36,550 nt of DNA from an uncultured Pseudomonadota bacterium. Its GTDB lineage: Bacteria; Pseudomonadota; Gammaproteobacteria; Enterobacterales; Succinivibrionaceae. Positions 17,060 through 27,688 of this stretch are shown one piece after another (position 1 is the first letter of the stretch; each line of letters begins with the position of its first letter). The translations under genes were made by a program, and so were the position numbers. Below the pieces are notes generated by a model. It was given only the letters and a program-made list of their open reading frames with translations. It was not told the DNA's origin and made no database searches. The stretch is from the NCBI GenBank assembly GCA_900319705.1, contig ONPL01000007.1:1-36550 (forward strand). Direction: 5' to 3'.

Positions 17060-17404
17060 CTACTTTAAAGAACTGATTGTTCCCTTTGGAAGAACATTCA
17101 TAATATAATCTTTATTGATTGTTACAGGAACACCCTTGCTGATTTCAATCACAGCAAATTCGCTGTCCTGTTTGTATTCGATCAGTTTTCCACAGATCCC
17201 GCTGCGGATCTGAACCTCATCCCCTACAGCAATCTGGGAAAGAAGATTCTGTTTTTCCTTCATTGCTTTTTTATTAGGCAGGACGGTAACAAAGTACATA
17301 ACTGCTATAAATACAACAACTAAAATTATCATCGAACCGAAACCGGCCGCCTCCTGGGCGGGAGCTGCAGTTTCAGCCGCATTGGCAACAGCAAATAAAT
17401 CCAT
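17060..17404 (-). CDS. yajC: Sec translocon accessory protein YajC
   Basis: A small single-span inner-membrane protein that joins the SecDF complex. The 114 residues have an Ala/Glu-rich N-terminus, one membrane helix at about 23-42, the conserved LPNKKAMKEKQNLL turn, and a soluble domain with GDEVQIRSGICGKL. The start ATG has GGAA 8 nt upstream. It lies 13 bp before secD and 60 bp after tgt, as in the enterobacterial queA-tgt-yajC-secDF cluster. The 60-bp gap to tgt shows no terminator. Confidence 0.95.
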   Translation of the reverse strand: MDLFAVANAAETAAPAQEAAGFGSMIILVVVFIAVMYFVTVLPNKKAMKEKQNLLSQIAVGDEVQIRSGICGKLIEYKQDSEFAVIEISKGVPVTINKDYIMNVLPKGTISSLK

Positions 17405-17464
17405 ATGTTTAATTCCTTTAACAACAATATAACTCTAATATAGATAGGGCTTTTTTCACTAAAA

Positions 17465-19635
<2,171 letters not shown>

Positions 19636-19809
19636 ATTTTTACAATTCTCCACGAAAGTTAGATTTTACACTAAATGCAAAAAATAAACATTAAAAAAAA
19701 ATTTCAGCAGGATCGCCGGAAACTCACAGAAATGGAACAGCTGAATACAGAATCAGAGGATGAACCGTTGAAGTTCGACCCAATTCTTCGGGTTAAATTC
19801 AAAAAAAAA

Positions 19810-19837
19810 GAACTGTACACAACATCAGGTACAGTTC
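19810..19837 (-). terminator. second (distal) terminator of the mal operon
   Basis: Perfect 9-bp arms GAACTGTAC (19810-19818) and GTACAGTTC (19829-19837) with a 10-nt loop are followed on the minus strand by nine U residues. It stands behind the hairpin at 19855-19874 and before the queA promoter region. Confidence 0.85.
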
Positions 19838-19854
19838 AGAGACTGATCAAAAAA

Positions 19855-19874
19855 GGGTGTCCTTTAAGACACCC
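19855..19874 (-). terminator. first (proximal) terminator of the mal operon
   Basis: Perfect 7-bp arms GGGTGTC (19855-19861) and GACACCC (19868-19874) with a 6-nt loop are followed on the minus strand by six U residues, 49 nt past the malK stop. It forms a tandem pair with the next terminator. Confidence 0.85.
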
Positions 19875-19922
19875 GAATATCAGTTTGGCAAATATAATAG
19901 TAGTTGTATAAGCTAGTGAAAA

Positions 19923-21059
19923 TTATGTTCTGTTATACTTTGATGTTCTTGGGAATGCCACTCCGTTTTCATCAAACAGATAACAAGCCTGCGGAGGAAT
20001 ACCAACAACCAGTGTATCACCGGTATCTACAGGGATTTCAGAAGCAGCTTTAACTGTGAAGTCTTCACCGTCTACATCCATGTATACGAAGGATTCAGCA
20101 CCCAGGTGTTCTGCAACGTTAACAAGACCGTTGATACGACCTACTGCATCAGGATGATCAGTTGGAACCAGATGTTCAGGTCTGATACCCAGTTCAACAA
20201 CATCACCAACTTTAGCGCGGCGTGCGTCAACATTGGCAGTAATGATATCACCGGTATTGAGTTTAACCTTACAAACCTTTTCCTGAATATCAATCAGAGA
20301 ACCTTTCAGGAAGTTCATCTTAGGAGAACCGATAAATCCGGCAACGAACTTGTTCTGAGGGTTGTGGTACAGTTCAAGTGGAGAACCGAACTGTTCAAGG
20401 TTGGTTTCAGCAGAATCCTGCAGCGGACTTAATACGCAGATCTTGTCAGCCAGAGTCATAGCTTCAACCTGGTCGTGGGTAACGTAAATAATGGTTGCAT
20501 TCAATTCCTGGTGAAGTTTTGCAATTTCGATACGCATCTTAACACGAAGAGCAGCATCCAGGTTTGACAGAGGTTCGTCGAACAGGAATACAGAAGGCTG
20601 CTGAACGATACAACGACCGATAGCAACACGCTGTCTCTGACCACCGGACAGAGCCTTTGGTTTACGCTGGAGGTACTGCATCAGACCAAGCATTTCTGCA
20701 GCTTTGTTAACACGTTTACGAATGGATTCCTTATCCATCTTCTTTAATCTCAGACCGAATGCCATGTTCTGGAACACGTCCATGTGCGGATACAGAGCGT
20801 AAGACTGGAACACCATACCGATATTACGATCTACAGGAGGTACATCGTTCATGTACTGACCGCCGATAAGCAGTTCACCTGAGGTAATATCTTCCAGACC
20901 TGCGATCATTCTCAACAGAGTTGATTTACCGCAACCGGACGGACCTACGAATACAATGAATTCACCGTCTGCAATTTCCATGTTAATGTTGCGCAGTGTA
21001 TCTTTTAACACGCCAACACGATAGTTCTTTAATACATTCTTTAATACAACGTCAGCCAT
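19923..21059 (-). CDS. malK: maltose/maltodextrin ABC transporter ATPase MalK
   Basis: The ATPase that powers the MalFGK2 maltose importer at the inner face of the cytoplasmic membrane. The 378 residues contain Walker A GPSGCGKS (39-46), a Q-loop (FQSYALYP), the LSGGQ signature (137-141), Walker B FLFDEP (158-163), D-loop SNLDA and switch His195. A C-terminal TOBE-like regulatory domain follows (GIRPEHL), which in E. coli binds MalT and IIA-Glc. The start ATG has AGAGG 6 nt upstream. It is the last gene of malE-malF-malG-malK, 61 bp behind malG, and is followed by two terminators. In E. coli malK is instead divergent from malEFG and heads malK-lamB. Confidence 0.95.
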   Translation of the reverse strand: MADVVLKNVLKNYRVGVLKDTLRNINMEIADGEFIVFVGPSGCGKSTLLRMIAGLEDITSGELLIGGQYMNDVPPVDRNIGMVFQSYALYPHMDVFQNMAFGLRLKKMDKESIRKRVNKAAEMLGLMQYLQRKPKALSGGQRQRVAIGRCIVQQPSVFLFDEPLSNLDAALRVKMRIEIAKLHQELNATIIYVTHDQVEAMTLADKICVLSPLQDSAETNLEQFGSPLELYHNPQNKFVAGFIGSPKMNFLKGSLIDIQEKVCKVKLNTGDIITANVDARRAKVGDVVELGIRPEHLVPTDHPDAVGRINGLVNVAEHLGAESFVYMDVDGEDFTVKAASEIPVDTGDTLVVGIPPQACYLFDENGVAFPRTSKYNRT

Positions 21060-21120
21060 TTTTAGCCTCTTAACTTAAAATTCTTTACAAAGGGGAACAG
21101 CCGGGCCGTTCCCACAAAAA

Positions 21121-22029
21121 TTAACCCTTAACACCACCAGCTGTCAGACCGCCAATCAGGTACTTCTGAGCCCAGAGGAACACGATTGTGATTGGTAAAC
21201 CGGACAGAACAGCAGCAGCCGCGAAATCACCCCACAGATAGTTCTGAGGGTACAAGTACATCTGAGAACCTACTGCCAGAGTCTTTCCTGAATCAGGTAC
21301 GGAAGTCAGGAGCAGAGATGCTACAGGAACTTCAGTAATAGTACCGATGAAGGAAAGAATGAACACTACAGCAAGAATAGGTACTGACAGCGGCAGCAGA
21401 ACCAGACGGAACGCCTGCCACGGAGTAGCACCGTCGATTGCGGCAGCTTCTTCCAGTGAAGGGTCAATAGTTTCAAAGTATCCTTTAATAGTCCAGATAT
21501 GCAGTGCTATACCGCCCATGTAGGATAATATCAGACCTCCATGTGTATTCAGACCGAATGCAGGGATGTACTCGCCCAATTTATCGAACAGTGCGTAGAT
21601 AGCAACCAGTGCCAGCACTGAAGGGAACATTTGAACAATCAACATTATATTCAAGATTGCATCTTTACCGTGGAATCTCAAACGTGCAAACGCATAAGCG
21701 GATGTGGTTGAGAGAACCAGGATGAAGAAGGAAGTCAGCACAGAAATATATACTGAGTTCCATAACCAGCGCAATACCGGGAACGGAGGGTGTCTTTCCT
21801 GACCGTTGATCATAACAACTTCATCCGGTGAAGACAGGGCCAGTTTCCAGTGTTCCAGGGAGAACTCGTCACCGGTAGGAATAATGCTACCAACTGAGAA
21901 GTTACCTGTTCTGAAAGAAATTGCAGTTACCATTACCAGAGGGAACATGATGACGCAGATGAATGCGAGCATCAGAACATGAGCAATTGCAATTCTGTAT
22001 TTAATACTTTTTGGTTGAACAATAGCCAT
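21121..22029 (-). CDS. malG: maltose transporter permease MalG
   Basis: One of the two membrane subunits of the maltose importer, with six predicted helices. The 302 residues align almost end to end with E. coli MalG (296), from VQPKSIKYR at the start to the identical C-terminal ending GLTAGGVKG. The coupling (EAA) motif [18 protein letters not shown] contacts MalK. NTHGG and the [12 protein letters not shown] segment also match. An AAGGAG site lies 8 nt before the ATG. It is 15 bp behind malF and in the same operon. In E. coli the C-terminal tail reaches into the MalK interface; it is preserved here. Confidence 0.96.
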   Translation of the reverse strand: MAIVQPKSIKYRIAIAHVLMLAFICVIMFPLVMVTAISFRTGNFSVGSIIPTGDEFSLEHWKLALSSPDEVVMINGQERHPPFPVLRWLWNSVYISVLTSFFILVLSTTSAYAFARLRFHGKDAILNIMLIVQMFPSVLALVAIYALFDKLGEYIPAFGLNTHGGLILSYMGGIALHIWTIKGYFETIDPSLEEAAAIDGATPWQAFRLVLLPLSVPILAVVFILSFIGTITEVPVASLLLTSVPDSGKTLAVGSQMYLYPQNYLWGDFAAAAVLSGLPITIVFLWAQKYLIGGLTAGGVKG

Positions 22030-22044
22030 TTATTATTTCTCCTT

Positions 22045-23823
22045 TTAAGCAATTGGTTTTTCAGCAGCCAGTTTGCGACTGAACCACAACTGAACTACAG
22101 CGATAGCACCAACGAGGATGAAGATCAGAGTAGCAATTGCAGCAGCCAAACCGTAGTTCTGACCACCATTGCCTTGGAACGCTATACGGTAGGTATAGCT
22201 TACGAGCAAATCAGTTTCACCGGCCTGTGGGTTTGCATCAAGAATATCCGGAGAACCGTTGGTCAACAACATAATCAGAACGAAGTTATTGAAGTTGAAC
22301 GCGAAGGATGCAATTAACAGCGGTGTCAATGGTTTAATCAATAACGGTAAGGTAATGTTGAAGAAGTTATCGATGAAGGATGAACCGTCCATAGCGGATG
22401 CTTCATACAGATCATCAGGAATAGACTTCAACAGACCCATACACAGGATCATCATGTAAGGATAACCCAGCCAAGCATTAACGAGCAGGATCATTGATTT
22501 AGCCATTAAAGGACTACTGAACCAAGGAATTTCGATTTCTTTAACAGTATCTGCAGAAAGGAAGATACCGAGGACTGATTTGATGATCGCGTTGATTTCA
22601 CCGAATGATTCGTTGAACAAACCTCTGAACACCAAAATGGAAATGAACGCAGGTACTGCATACGGCAGGATCAGGAATACACGGTAAATACCTCTACCCT
22701 TCAGGAATTCCCACTGTACGAGACATGCCAGAACCATACCGATTGCCAGTGTGATGAACACAGTCAGAGCGGCAAACACAACCGTCCATACGAAAATCTT
22801 GAAGAACGGACCTCTAACACCTTCGTCTTCAAAGATGGTTGCGAAGTTGCTGAAACCTACACCAATCTTGAAGCCTGGTACATAGTTGTCACCAATCGGA
22901 TGTGCGTCATCATTCAGATAACGGTAGAAACCAACGGTTTCATCTGGAGCAAAATACTTGCCGGTTTCATTATCCTTGAGCAGGTTCTTGTGAGTGTAGA
23001 AAGTACCGCCAGGAAGTGTAGCACCGTACTTAACCGGATCATACTTGTTGATAACAGCTTCAAACTTACGCATCTGAGTCTTGCGAAGTTTAACGCTGCT
23101 GTCAGGAAGAACCAGGTCAACCTTGTCGAGAGCTGGTTTATAAACTGTGTTGATATCAGCAGGTTTAGCCAGATCACTAAGAGAAACAAGACATTCATCC
23201 AGAGTGAGGCTGTTGCCTTCAGGATCTTTACAGTCATTTGAATCAGGACCGTGATACGGTGAAAGATTAACAATCACAGACGGAGCTTCACCATTCTTGG
23301 AAAGTTCATTTTTTGTCTTGATCTTAAAATAGTCAGAGATAAAGAGAGCCTTCCCTTCATCTTCCTTCTGGAGAATAACCTGAGCCTGTCTTGTAGCCGG
23401 AGATTCAGGATTCTTTACAACGAGCTTGAACAGATATGTTCCGCCGCCTTCCTGATCTGCAGGTATTCTGTAAACCTTGTCAAGATGGAACTTCATTGCT
23501 CTATCAACTGTCAGAGTGTGGTCACCTGAGTAGTTGGTGAATGCAATAGAGATGGTATACAACATAGGGAAGATAATGAACGTCGCCATACCGGCAATGG
23601 CAGGGAACGCATATCTGTGTGCGTAAGTTTTCTTACTCAGGAAAATTACAACACCTGAAGATACCACGATAAGAATTAATAGAGGGAATGCAACATCGCC
23701 CCTCATATACATAGAGACTACCATGTAGCCTGCATATGTAACAATGATAAGTACTAGAAGCCATTTGAGCCATGTCAGCGGTGACTGGAACTCTGACTTT
23801 AAGTTAGCTTTTTCGTTTGCCAT
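22045..23823 (-). CDS. malF: maltose transporter permease MalF
   Basis: The second membrane subunit, which forms the maltose-binding site in the membrane. Three N-terminal helices (about 17-95) precede a large periplasmic P2 domain, then five more helices. The EAA motif is YEASAMDGSSF and the conserved core includes LPYAVPAFISILVF and NNFVLIMLLTNG. The 592-residue length exceeds E. coli MalF (514), and the extra length falls mainly in P2, which docks the binding protein. The track-style start at TTG 23829 is less likely than ATG 23823, which has AGGTG 7 nt upstream. It is separated from malE by a terminator-like hairpin. Confidence 0.94.
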   Translation of the reverse strand: MANEKANLKSEFQSPLTWLKWLLVLIIVTYAGYMVVSMYMRGDVAFPLLILIVVSSGVVIFLSKKTYAHRYAFPAIAGMATFIIFPMLYTISIAFTNYSGDHTLTVDRAMKFHLDKVYRIPADQEGGGTYLFKLVVKNPESPATRQAQVILQKEDEGKALFISDYFKIKTKNELSKNGEAPSVIVNLSPYHGPDSNDCKDPEGNSLTLDECLVSLSDLAKPADINTVYKPALDKVDLVLPDSSVKLRKTQMRKFEAVINKYDPVKYGATLPGGTFYTHKNLLKDNETGKYFAPDETVGFYRYLNDDAHPIGDNYVPGFKIGVGFSNFATIFEDEGVRGPFFKIFVWTVVFAALTVFITLAIGMVLACLVQWEFLKGRGIYRVFLILPYAVPAFISILVFRGLFNESFGEINAIIKSVLGIFLSADTVKEIEIPWFSSPLMAKSMILLVNAWLGYPYMMILCMGLLKSIPDDLYEASAMDGSSFIDNFFNITLPLLIKPLTPLLIASFAFNFNNFVLIMLLTNGSPDILDANPQAGETDLLVSYTYRIAFQGNGGQNYGLAAAIATLIFILVGAIAVVQLWFSRKLAAEKPIA

Positions 23824-23864
23824 ATACAAACACCTATTTAACTTGCCAAAAAGAACACAAAAAA

Positions 23865-23895
23865 GCCCCCTCTACATTACAAAGGAGGAGGGAGC
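23865..23895 (-). terminator. intercistronic terminator-like hairpin between malE and malF
   Basis: In the transcript GCUCCCUC and GAGGGGGC (arms 23888-23895 and 23865-23872) pair over 8 bp with one G-U wobble and a 15-nt loop, followed by six U residues (23859-23864). It begins 8 nt after the malE stop codon and ends 36 nt before malF. The likely role is partial termination or 3'-end protection, giving more malE than malFGK mRNA. Confidence 0.75.
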
Positions 23896-23903
23896 CCAAA
23901 AAA

Positions 23904-25085
23904 CTACTGAGTAATACGCTGAGCAGCTGTATCTAATGCTTCTTTAACAGTCTGACGACCAACAGTTGCATTCTTCAGAGCTTGACCGAAAGCAGACCAG
24001 AATCTGTTCATTTCAGCAACGTTTGGCATTGGTTCACCGCTTACAGCGTTAGCCATGGTTGCTTTAATGCGAGGGTCAGCTTCAAGTTTCTTCTGGAATG
24101 ATTTGAGTGCAGCAGCACCAATCTTCTTGTCGTCGTTAACTACTTGCAGACCAGCATCTGTTAACAGATAGTTCTGAATAAATTCGATAGCAAGATCCTT
24201 GTTAGGAGACTGTGCGTTGATTGCAAGACCCTGAACACCTACGAATGCCTTGGATGCTTTACCGCCAAGTTTAGGTAATGCATTTACAGAGTAGTCGATC
24301 TTTCCATCATAGTTAGCCCATGACCATGGACCGCTGATGATACATGCTACGTCACCCTTACTGAAGGTTGAGTCCATAACACCGTAGTCAACACCCTTTT
24401 CCATAACCTTGTTCTTAACCATATCTGTCAGGAACTGTACGCCCATTACAGCGCCGGCATTGTTAACACCGGTATCCTTAACATCATACTGACCAGGAGC
24501 AGTCTTCTTGAATACGTAACCGCCGTTTGCAGCAATCAGAGGATATGAGTAGTATGGAGTGGTATAATCCCACATAATTGCACGTTTGCCTTTCTTCTGC
24601 AGATCAGCATCAAGTTTTGCAAAATCTTCGAAATTCTGAGGAGCTTTTGGAGCTAATTTCTTATTACAAATCAGACCGATAGCTTCTACAGACATAGGAT
24701 AACCGTAGATCTTACCATCGATTGTCAGAGCATCCCAGGCAAACTTCTGGAATTTATCCTGTACAGCCTTGTCAGGATTTAATTCAGCCAGTAAACCTGC
24801 TTTAGCCCATTCGCCGAAACGGTCGTGAGCCCACATGAAAATATCTGGACCGTTACCGGTTGAAGCAGCCTGCTGGAATTTGTTTTCTACTCCATCTGGA
24901 TGAGCTACTTCTACGGGAACACCCTGTTCCTGGGTGAATTTCTGACCAACTTTAGCGATACCGTCATAAGCCTTATCACCGTTTACCCAGATAACAAGCT
25001 TGCCTTCTTCGATAGAAGCACTTGCCATTGAAGATAAGCCCAATGTTGCAGCAGCAACTAAAGTAGCAATAATTTTCTTATTCAT
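23904..25085 (-). CDS. malE: maltose-binding periplasmic protein MalE
   Basis: The soluble periplasmic receptor that delivers maltose and maltodextrins to MalFGK2. The 393 residues begin with a classic signal peptide (Lys-Lys, hydrophobic core, ASA cleavage after residue 23), and the mature protein starts SIEEGKLVIWVNGDK, as E. coli MalE starts KIEEGKLVIWINGDK. Ligand-binding segments such as GPDIFMWAHDRFG and ISGPWSWANYDG are kept. An AAGGA site lies 8 nt before the ATG. It is the first gene of the operon and ends just before a terminator-like hairpin, which fits the need for excess binding protein. No clear MalT box was found upstream. Confidence 0.96.
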   Translation of the reverse strand: MNKKIIATLVAAATLGLSSMASASIEEGKLVIWVNGDKAYDGIAKVGQKFTQEQGVPVEVAHPDGVENKFQQAASTGNGPDIFMWAHDRFGEWAKAGLLAELNPDKAVQDKFQKFAWDALTIDGKIYGYPMSVEAIGLICNKKLAPKAPQNFEDFAKLDADLQKKGKRAIMWDYTTPYYSYPLIAANGGYVFKKTAPGQYDVKDTGVNNAGAVMGVQFLTDMVKNKVMEKGVDYGVMDSTFSKGDVACIISGPWSWANYDGKIDYSVNALPKLGGKASKAFVGVQGLAINAQSPNKDLAIEFIQNYLLTDAGLQVVNDDKKIGAAALKSFQKKLEADPRIKATMANAVSGEPMPNVAEMNRFWSAFGQALKNATVGRQTVKEALDTAAQRITQ

Positions 25086-25628
25086 TAGCTATTTCCTTTA
25101 TAAAAATATAACCAAACTTTATTGATCATTTGTTTAACCAACACAGAATGCATATTAATGTTTTTTTCAATTCAATCCTATGATGTATATCTCAAAAAAA
25201 GAATTAATCACAAAAAAGAACGGCACTTTGCATAGTATTTATCCAACTATGTATCGACTATCCGGTAATCAAACATATTGTGCCCCGTGCTGCGGATAAC
25301 AACAATTTATTGTGGTTACAAAACAATCTGAGCGACTATTTTATCCTATCAAAAATCCCCGGGGTATTGCACAAAAATACGCGCACATCAAAACGCTCTT
25401 TTCAATACAGCACCCCAAGCCTGCTACTTGCCGTTTCTAATGCATCCTGCAGCATAATCCGTCAACTTCTCCTATGTATGTACACTCATTTATGACCTGC
25501 TTCTCTGTACTGCAGCCGTGACTGCAGTTCACTGCACTGCCGACTCTTTGAACCGGGCAAGAAATTATCATGATTTGGATCGCAAAATTTGATAGAATTA
25601 ACGGCAGTCAGAAAAGAAGAACGTAACT
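25086..25628. other. intergenic region between divergent malE and the YejM-like gene
   Basis: About 540 bp of AT-rich DNA with no supportable gene. It must hold the malE promoter (minus), for which no convincing -35/-10 pair or MalT box was found. A 6-bp inverted repeat CATAGT/ACTATG (25231-25236, 25246-25251) could be an operator. CCCCGGGG at 25357-25364 is an isolated 8-bp palindrome. CTGCA is repeated at about 25510-25540. The YejM promoter element is listed separately. Confidence 0.4.
25590..25598 (+). promoter_or_regulatory. extended -10 element before the YejM-like gene
   Basis: TGATAGAAT is a good extended -10 sequence 30 nt upstream of the ATG at 25629; the -35 region is weak. Confidence 0.4.
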
Positions 25629-27500
25629 ATGCATTCATTTCAAAAGTACAAAAAATTTATACCGTATTCAGACCGGGTGTTCTCCTCTATCGAGTGGTGT
25701 CACTGGTTTCTGTTATTCAATGTATTTATATCAATAATCATATCAGTGCGCTACATACTGAACACCAACTACAGTTTCACCCAGTTTGCAACCGTCTACC
25801 AGATTGTAAATCTGCTCGGTCATCTGTGGTTTGTCAACTTTGTATTTTTTCTGTTCATCCCGTTCCCGCTGGCTTTTATTCTTACCAACGACCGGTTCTA
25901 CAGGATATTCTGCATCTGTGCTGCCGTTTTGGGTCAGACCGTACTGCTGATCGATACACAGATATTCCACTACTTCAAATTTCACATCAACCCGACCCTG
26001 CTTCAGGTATTCAGGGATAATTCCGACTATCATACCGGGATCAATTTCAATTTCCTCTATGTAGTCATTCCGATACTGGTTGTTGCGGAGATCGTCCTGG
26101 CAAAATACGCAACCCACAAGACCAACAAGCACAGAAACAACTGGATTACCACAGCCTGTCTGTCTATATTCATATCCTCATTTGCGCTGTCACATCTGAT
26201 CCATATCTGGGCTGACTACACCGACTATCAGCCGATTATTGTTCAGGATTCAACTCTTCCGCTGTCATATCCGATGACAGCAAAAACATTTATTGCAAAA
26301 AACGACTGGATCGTTCTGCCGTCCGTTGAAGGTTCAAACACCACCAGCAGCGATATGAAATATCCGCTGTCATCGATCAAGGTTTCTACCTCGGAAGTAA
26401 AAAAATTCAACTATCTGGTAATCAGTGTTAAGGGTCTCGGATACAGCATGCTGACCCAGAAGTATATGCCTTTCACCACTCAGTTTTCCAAAAAGGCCCA
26501 GCTGTTCACCAATCACTATGCGGCCAACACTCTGAGTGACGAAGCAATGTTCCCGTTCTTCTACGGTATAAGTCCGCAGTACTACCACTCAGCCCTGGTC
26601 AACAGTGTGTCCCCGATCCTGATTGAGGAACTCCAGCATGAGGAATACCACGTAAGGACGTTCATAAGCAACGAGTCCCAGGATAAAACAATCCTCGACA
26701 CCAATACCTTCAGTACAATCAGAGAAAGGATCCCGGAAACACTCAAGAGCGACAAGGAAACCGTCAGTGCTGTAGTTTCTTTTCTTGAAAAAATCAACGA
26801 ACAGAAATCAGGTTCAGCGATCCCTCAGTTCATGTACGTATCTCTAGCCAACCCTTCCATTCTCAAAAATGAGTCGTCAAAGGTGAGATTTACCCCGACT
26901 ATTACCAATGATGAGGGAAAACTTCTAAGCAAGAAACTAGATACAAGAAATGTCGAAACTCTCCGAAATGCATATGCGAACTCGATATACAGTACGGACC
27001 GGGCAATAGAAAAAATCATTACCGCCCTGGAGGGAACTTCGTTCAAAGACAACACTATAGTGATTATTACCGGTGAATACGGTTTTGACATGGGTTATCG
27101 AAATCTCAAGCAGTTCGGCTACAGCGGTGACTACACTTTCGAGAAACTTCACGTTCCGTTCATGATCCACGATCCGTCAATGCTTCCGAAAACCTATGAA
27201 TTCATTTCCGGACATGAGGATGTAGCCCCTACTCTGCTGGAAACCTATCTCGGTGTTACCACTCCTAACAATGAGTATTCAACCGGAAGAAACCTTTTTA
27301 ATCCTGCGTCAAATTCTGAATTTGTCATAAGCGGAGACAGCAGACAGATCTACATTGTTGAAAACTCCCAGATCACCAGAATCAACCGTCGCGGCGGTCT
27401 GTTTCTCACTGACAGTACCGACAATCAGAAGGCGGTAAATATAAAAATGCCTACCCTGCTCAAGGCAATGCGGCAGCTGAACAAGTTCTACAATGAATAG
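25629..27500 (+). CDS. yejM: YejM/PbgA-like inner-membrane protein (LpxC regulator, sulfatase-like fold)
   Basis: In enterics YejM (PbgA, LapC) senses periplasmic lipopolysaccharide and controls LpxC stability through LapB. The 623 residues (E. coli 586) have five N-terminal membrane helices (about 27-43, 56-83, 91-110, 142-159, 173-193), the linker segment TLPLSYPMTAKTF, then a periplasmic alkaline-phosphatase-like domain with FYGISPQYY and NTIVIITGEYG. The fold's metal-binding aspartate in the VDG motif is replaced by Lys268 (ISVKGLG), and the HGH segment of homologues is FEKLH. The domain therefore looks non-catalytic, as proposed for the family. It is single and divergent from malE. LpxC and LapB are outside the window, so the regulatory role is inferred from homology. 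Confidence 0.88.
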   Translation: MHSFQKYKKFIPYSDRVFSSIEWCHWFLLFNVFISIIISVRYILNTNYSFTQFATVYQIVNLLGHLWFVNFVFFLFIPFPLAFILTNDRFYRIFCICAAVLGQTVLLIDTQIFHYFKFHINPTLLQVFRDNSDYHTGINFNFLYVVIPILVVAEIVLAKYATHKTNKHRNNWITTACLSIFISSFALSHLIHIWADYTDYQPIIVQDSTLPLSYPMTAKTFIAKNDWIVLPSVEGSNTTSSDMKYPLSSIKVSTSEVKKFNYLVISVKGLGYSMLTQKYMPFTTQFSKKAQLFTNHYAANTLSDEAMFPFFYGISPQYYHSALVNSVSPILIEELQHEEYHVRTFISNESQDKTILDTNTFSTIRERIPETLKSDKETVSAVVSFLEKINEQKSGSAIPQFMYVSLANPSILKNESSKVRFTPTITNDEGKLLSKKLDTRNVETLRNAYANSIYSTDRAIEKIITALEGTSFKDNTIVIITGEYGFDMGYRNLKQFGYSGDYTFEKLHVPFMIHDPSMLPKTYEFISGHEDVAPTLLETYLGVTTPNNEYSTGRNLFNPASNSEFVISGDSRQIYIVENSQITRINRRGGLFLTDSTDNQKAVNIKMPTLLKAMRQLNKFYNE

Positions 27501-27560
27501 AATATAGAGAGTTCAGTTCATACTGTATATACCCCGGAACCGCACCGTCCGAGCTCCGGC

Positions 27561-27589
27561 TTGTATTAGCAGATCCCGTGGGCTATAAT
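27561..27589 (+). promoter_or_regulatory. cnoX promoter and GC-rich leader
   Basis: TTGTAT (27561-27566), a 17-nt spacer, and a perfect TATAAT (27584-27589) make the best sigma-70 promoter in the window. Transcription would start near 27596, leaving a leader of about 90 nt. That leader holds a perfect 5-bp GC hairpin (CGCCG/CGGCG) and two copies of the self-complementary GGCGCC. Confidence 0.7.
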
Positions 27590-27688
27590 GACCTGATTAG
27601 GTAGAAAAGGCAGGGCGCCGCGTCCGGCGGAACTGTCAGACTGTCAGGCGCCGCTGTATGAATTTGGCATATGCCACGGAGTTAATTT

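Noticed and set aside
19675..19911. 78-codon plus-strand open frame downstream of malK
   Set aside because: It runs through both mal terminators and their A tracts; its Lys-rich sequence simply reflects those A runs, and no ribosome site precedes it.
25086..25400. CRP or MalT sites before malE
   Set aside because: Only half-sites (for example TCACA near 25207) were found; no full TGTGA-N6-TCACA or GGGGATGAGG match.
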